From the NCBI GenBank assembly GCA_937924675.1, contig CALEVL010000158.1, forward strand, positions 1-6,340: a stretch of 6,340 nucleotides of DNA, in the 5' to 3' direction. How positions within the stretch are numbered: the first letter of the stretch is position 1; each line of letters starts with the position of its first letter. This document shows, piece by piece, positions 1 to 6,100 of the stretch. Position numbers and translations under genes: made by a program. This DNA is from an uncultured Ignavibacteria bacterium (GTDB taxonomy: Bacteria; Bacteroidota; Ignavibacteria; Tepidaquicellales; Tepidaquicellaceae). The notes beneath the pieces are model-generated. The model saw only the letters and a program-made list of their open reading frames with translations, did not search any database and was not told the DNA's origin.

Positions 1-1
1 C

Positions 2-76
2 ATTTCTGAAATCCATAATAACGAAGACGTTTTATTGTTAGGCAAATTTACGCAAATAGATTCAAACTCAAACTGA
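2..76 (+). CDS. Possible 3' end of a convergent gene (24 codons, uncertain)
   Basis: Frame 2 of the plus strand is open from the edge to TGA at 74-76 and reads like an ordinary acidic, polar protein tail (ISEIHNNEDVLLLGKFTQID...). If real, it is the C-terminus of a gene entering from the left and converging on the beta-helix gene. Twenty-four open codons can easily occur by chance, no family is recognisable, and the alternative reading of the same bases is a minus-strand promoter. Confidence 0.3.
   Translation: MSEIHNNEDVLLLGKFTQIDSNSN
43..72 (-). promoter_or_regulatory. Possible Bacteroidota-type promoter (-33 TTTG / -7 TAnnTTTG)
   Basis: On the minus strand, TTTG (69-72), 18 bases, then TAAATTTG (43-50) match the Bacteroidota consensus TTTG-N17-23-TAnnTTTG. 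It lies just beyond the terminator, and candidate ATG codons follow at 14-16 and 1-3, so it could drive a gene leaving the window to the left. The match is short in AT-rich DNA and conflicts with the plus-strand frame at 2-76. Confidence 0.25.
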
Positions 77-117
77 TAATCTGTAATACTTTAGTTTCTA
101 ACCGAATAAGTTTATCT

Positions 118-155
118 AAAACAAAAAAAGCCGGGAGAATTTCTTCCCCCGGCTT
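118..155 (-). terminator. Rho-independent terminator of the beta-helix gene
   Basis: On the minus strand, AAGCCGGG pairs with CCCGGCTT (128-155). The stem is extended by a G-U pair and GAA/TTC to a 12-bp hairpin closed by a GAAA tetraloop. TTTTTTTGTTTT follows immediately (stem end into 118). The stem begins 25 bases after the TAA. On the plus strand the hairpin is followed by TTGAGCAGC with no U-tract, so it terminates mainly the minus-strand transcript. Confidence 0.93.
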
Positions 156-179
156 GAGCAGCATATTACATTTTAAAGC

Positions 180-3100
180 TTACGGCTTGCTGACTGTTAC
201 CACTGAGAATGCATTGTTATCTGCAAATACAAGATCAGTTCCGTCAACTGTTCCGTCACAGTTTAAGTCTGTATCAGTATAACCGAATACAAAGTTAAAC
301 GCATCGTTGTCAATCAATAAGACATCTGAACCATCAATAATGTCATCCTGATTTACATCACCCGTGTAAATGCGGGCAGTTCCGCTTACCAGCTTCATGT
401 TGTTTCCGTACGCCTTATTTACACCTGTAGTGAAATCATAGGTCATTGTTCCAAGCGTGAATACCTGAGTTGTTGCACTCCAGGTCTCCATGCTGTTCCT
501 GTGAAATACTGCGATGTAATAATTCGTGCCGTTAACTACACTTGGGAAATTCAGTACTACATTTCCTGCTGTGTCCATGACTGCTGTATCTGCAGACACG
601 AGTGCAAACGGTGTTGTGCCGCTTCTCATGTGAACAATCACTGTGTCAGCACAAGTGCTTGCTTCGAGCTTTATCTTCAGATTAAGCGTACCGGCAATAA
701 TCGGTTGTCCTGTACATGATCCGGGAACCGGTTGGAATCCGACTGTGCCGAGATCGTTATCTACTCCTACTGTTAGCCATGGAGTATATCCGATTGTGCC
801 GCTTAATTTTGTTGATATTGTATCATTCGAAGCCGAGCCAAACCAGTTGCATGTTGCCGGCAGGGAACCTATGCCTTCATTCCTGATATTCCAGCGAGTG
901 CTTCCTGTAATGGAGTTGTCGGTTACATTCACTGTTGTTCCGGTGAAGTCATAAGCTGATCTTGCCGTGATCCCGTTATAATTTCCTGAGAAGAAATTGT
1001 TATGAACGGAAACGATCGCGCCGTTTGCATCATCATAGAAGCGAATGCCTGCACCCCATGTAGTTACTGTAGTATCGGGGTTTGCGATATTGGTGAAGTT
1101 GTTTTCGTAGATGTCGAGATTGCACAGGTTTGCAACAAGAAGTGCATAATAAGCAATATTGGTAAAGTTGTTGTGATATACCTTACCGTTAATATTGCTT
1201 AGGTTGAAACCTGTCATCTGGCCGTTCAGGAATACGTTGTCATGAATGTCCGAATAAGTACCGGTGCTGCCGTTGTAATCGCCAAACAGTGCCATGCCTT
1301 CATCGGCACCCGAACTGAATGTGCAGCGATTATCAATCACATTGATTGTGTCAGAGTTCGGGAAGTAGAGGCCGATGGAATTATTGAAGAAGTTCTTCTC
1401 CAATCTTACATTTGCATCTACAACACCGGTGATAGAGTAATCGAAAGCGCCGCCTGAGTTGGCTACTTCAAAGCCCCTTATGTCAACAGGCTCAGTCGTA
1501 GTTACATTCATCATTATTCCGGAAGTTGTTGCAAGCTTTGCTTCAGGATTTCTGATTCCTGTATTCGGACTGATCGCTGAATTCAGGCCAAGGAGTTTCA
1601 CGCCTTTGTTGACGTTGATTGCGCCTGTGTATGTTCCGGAGTTTACATTTACATTAAATCCTGAACTTGCAGCATTGATGCCTCTTTGAACCGAAGCCGT
1701 AGTTGTAGCCGGCGCAACAAAACTGTTGATCGTTACATAAGTGTTGTTTGCCTTTACGGTTACAAGTCCCAATCCGCCGTCATCAATCGTATGCTGAATC
1801 AGGTTCTCAAGTGCAAAGAGTGTATTCAGATTCATTGCGGTCGGCAATTGAACACCGGCACCTGCATCGAATTGATTGTCAACTGCTGATACGTTCACGT
1901 TTACTTTTGCTTTGGTAGAAACATATGTTCCTGTCCATACCGGATCGCCTGCCGTGCTTAATGTCTCATTATTCAGGCTGATGAATTTCTTCGTGTTAGT
2001 ATTGAAGATGTTCCCGTTGCCCGGTGTACCAATCACAACAGTACCTATGCTAGAGACGTTGTCAGAGTTTGCAAGTTCAACCGAAATGCCGTTTTCACCC
2101 GGCGCAACACTACCGAAGAAAGTGTTATTCGTGATGACAGCTCCGCTGACGAATGCCGGCTGTGCCGGAAGTGTCCTTTGCTTTGTATCAATTCTGATCG
2201 ATCTGAAATTGACGGCAGATGGTTCCGGAATAAATGTGTTGTTGTCAATCGTGATATTGTTTGACCTTCCGGAGAATATTCCGAAGTTCACATATTCCTC
2301 GAACGAGTTGCCGGTTATGTTCAGACTAGAAGCTGGCAGCGAAATGTTCTTAAGCTCAAGCATGGCAAAGTCAGTGCCACCGCCAAATGCACTCGCAGGT
2401 TTGCAGATGTTATTTACAAAACTGTGAGCTCCCGCTCCGAAGTAATTTAATTCATTGGTACCCTTGGTATTGTTGCCGGTTATGTTGAGTAAGCCTCCCT
2501 GGTTGTCGCCGGATTGGAATGCATAGTATCCATCTACTGTGCTGTTCTTCCAATCTCCGAAACAGTTTAGCGTTCTTATACCGCGGCCAATCCATGATGT
2601 GCCAATGTGCTTTATCTCATTACTGTCAAGATTGACCTGATCATATTGAACGCCTCCCGTTGATCCTAATTGCAGACCGAAGCTTGCGAATATTGGCAAG
2701 CCGGTATTTCCTGTTCCAAATATACAGGAGTTCTTTACAGTAAGATTGTTAAATGTTCCTGATGTTGCAGCGCGAATACCTGTGTTTACTGCAACCTGAT
2801 CGAAGTTAACTATAATGTTATCTATTGTTACGTTCGGTGCAGTTACGGACACTGCCTGACCTGCAACACCAACTATTGTCGGACGTCCATTAGGGCTTCC
2901 TCCGTTTCCTTTCAATGTTACCTGTTTATTGACAACCACGCTTTCTGTATATGTTGCCGAGTCAATGTCGATCACGTGTCCGTTTAAGGTCTGCGCATCA
3001 TCAATGGCAGCTTGTATTGAACAGAACATTTCATTTGTGTTGATGTTCATTACGATGCCGCTTCCTGTGCTTGCACCTACATCTCTTGTATTCAGTGTGT

Positions 3101-6100
3101 TTGTCAGAATATTTCCGGAGATTGTTATCGCACAGGTTATCGGTGAGTTTCCTCTGCCAAAGTATGTATCGGCAATGTCGTTCTGATTTCCGTCTCCGGG
3201 ATATGGAAGATGACCTGCCTGACGCTGAATGCCGACATCGCAACCGGTAACAGTGTTGCCGCTTACTGTGTGATTCGTACCCTCAACAACAATACCGAAG
3301 CCGTCGCTGGTGCTCGGCTGAGTGTAACCGGATACTGTGTTGTTCTGTATAACTGTTCCGTTTGGAACATCAACATTTCCCGCAAGCACGCTTCTTCTGA
3401 ATGCCGCAATACCTGCTATGTCTCTTGCGTCAACAATCGGAACGTTCCTCGAAACGTTGTTATTCTCTACAACAACTCTTCCAGGACCTGTTGTAAGTCC
3501 TGAGCCGTTCGGATTCTTTATCTCGATTCCAAAACGTCCGTTGTTGACAAGAGTATTGTTGCTGATAAGGTTCTGCCCCGGACCCTGAAGTCCTACAAGA
3601 CCAATACCATTATCACCGTTATCGTGAATGTAGTTGTTCGAAATTGTTACTCCCGATGCGGTTCCGTCCTGAAGCTCGATACCGCAGCAGTTGTTTCCGA
3701 AAACTTCACAGTTTGTAATGGTGATGTTCTCTTTTAGTCCGTTCCAGATGACGATGCCTCTTGCTCCGACTGTGTGTCCTGAAGCAGTGACAGAGTCAAT
3801 TAAAATATTATTGACCGGACCGTTTGCATAGAAACCGCTTCCGTTGGAGTTGTTCTGAATCGTGACGTTATTCACAATCAGATTATTATTGCCGCCGATC
3901 GCGTAAATGCCTCCGTCAGAATTGCCTCCTGATCCGGCAAAGTTCTGAACGGTCAGGTTCTGAATCGTTACGTTTGTTATTGCGTTGTTGATCGTGATGC
4001 CTTTTGCCGGAGCAACAAATCCTGTACCTGTTACAACGCAGTTTGCTCTGTCAACACCCTGGACTGTAAGTGATTTATCAATCGTCACTTTTTCGTTGTA
4101 TGTGAACTCAGAACATTCTATTACGTCATTCGCATTTGCAGCGTTGATTGCACTTTGAATTGTTTGATAGTATGTATTCTGTGTCAGATTATGTACCGGC
4201 TGGAAGAATATCAAACTGCCCAGGCATGCGTTGTCCGGTTTGTGGAACAAGCCCGCTTCAAGCGAAGATCTTTCAGAGAAATTCATCGCTGTCGGAAGCT
4301 TTAGTCCTGTACCAACATCAAACTTATTGCTTTCGATGTTCATGTCTAATGCCCAGCAAGCCATTGTGGTAAGGGCTCCTGCACCTGCTCCGATTAATGC
4401 TGTATAAGCAGGGAATGTAGAACCGCTGCTTACTCCGGTCTGCGCGTCTAAGTATATGAAGTTTGCAATGCCGCTGTTGAAATTGTTCTCATTACCCAAT
4501 GTTCCAAGAGTAAATGTCCCGAACGATGCAGCGTCATTGTCATGGTTATGGAAACTTAGCGCGGTACCTCCGATTGTGCCTGAATAATTGAAGGTGTTGT
4601 TCGTGAGTATCAGACCAACCGGGACTTGCAATATAGCATTTGAGTTTGTGCTTATCGACTTTGTATTAACAGCAACGTGATGGAACGTTGTTGAGTTTGC
4701 CAATGGAGTAAACGTATTACCGTCAAGAGTCAAAGAGTTATAGTTTTCAATGCTCGTTGCCCATTGGTGATTGGAGAATGTATTGCTGTTGACAAGAGTC
4801 GTCTTTGAATTATAGTTATTCTTTAACCTCAAGACTGCCGCACCGGGTGCTGAAGAATTTGCAAACGTCCCATCAAAAATATTATTTGCAACAGTTAAAG
4901 TGCCCGCTCCCGCATTCATGTCGGATAACTCAACACCACCACCAATTAGATTATTGTTTGTGATGTTAATGTTTCCGTTGCTTCCGAATCTTACAAGCAC
5001 GTCGTGGTTGATTGATTGCATTGTATTATTCGTGAATGATCCGCCGCCTTCATCTACCGCTACCGCTGCTCTGAAGAATCTCGGGTTGCCGAATCCGTCA
5101 TTCACTACGCCTGAAACGGTATTGCTGTCAACATTAATGTTGTCAACTCCGCCTGCGGCTATACGGTAATTGGTTGCTCCGCTGTAGTTAATGCTGATTG
5201 CGTTCCAGTTGCCATATCCGCCAAACGCTCCGGCTGCACTCGAGGCGTAAGCCTCAATTGAATCACTCTTTACGGCAATGTTGTCAATGTCAGTACCGCT
5301 GGCAATGATTGCACTGCTGAGCTTTGTCTGGTCAACCTTCATGCGAAGGTTTCTGATGGTAACGTTCTTTACCGATACATCAAACAAGGTTGGCTTGCCG
5401 GATACTGTTCCTGTGAAGTTAACTACCGGCTTTACGGCTCCGATACCTGTTATCGTAACTTCTTTCGTGACAAGCACCTGCTCGTTGTATGTGCCCGGAT
5501 CAACTGTGATAGTGTGACCGTTAAGTGTCTGTGCATCGTTTACGGCTGATTGTATCGAACAGAATATCTCGCTCGTGTTTATGTTGGTTACTATGCCGCC
5601 TGCAACTGCGCCGACGTCTCTCGTATTGACCGTGTTAGTGAGAGTGTTTATACCAATCGTCACGCCGCATGTGGAAGGGGAGTTGCCTCTTCCGAAGTAT
5701 GCATCGGCAAGATCGTTTTGATCACCGTCACCCGGATAGGGGAGATGACCTGCTTGTCTTTGAATACCTACATCGCAGCCTGTGACTGTGTTGCCGCTTA
5801 CTGTGTGATTCGTACCCTCAACAACAATACCGAAGCCGTCACTGGTGCTCGACTGAACATATCCTGATACTGTGTTGTTCTGGATAACTGTTCCGTTCGG
5901 AATATCAACGTTACCCGCAAGCACGCCTCTTCTGAATGCCGCAATACCTGCTATGTCTCTTGCGTCAACAATCGGAACGTTCCTCGAAACGTTGTTATTC
6001 TCTACAACAACTCTTCCCGGACCTGTTGTAAGTCCTGAGCCGTTTGGATTCTTAATCTCGATTCCAAATCGTCCGTTGTTGACAAGAGTGTTGCCGCTGA

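Noticed and set aside
643..954. Plus-strand frame of 103 codons
   Set aside because: Antisense to the C-terminal part of the beta-helix gene, with no family resemblance and no sign of its own initiation region.
1876..2427. Longest plus-strand open frame (183 codons)
   Set aside because: It lies wholly antisense to the well-supported beta-helix frame. Its composition looks like the complement of Asn/Thr/Gly-rich codons, and it has no recognisable domain.
3337..3588. Plus-strand frame of 83 codons with a near-identical twin at 5872-6123
   Set aside because: The twin is explained by the in-frame DNA repeat of the minus-strand gene (same 2535-bp offset). Conservation of the antisense frame is a by-product.
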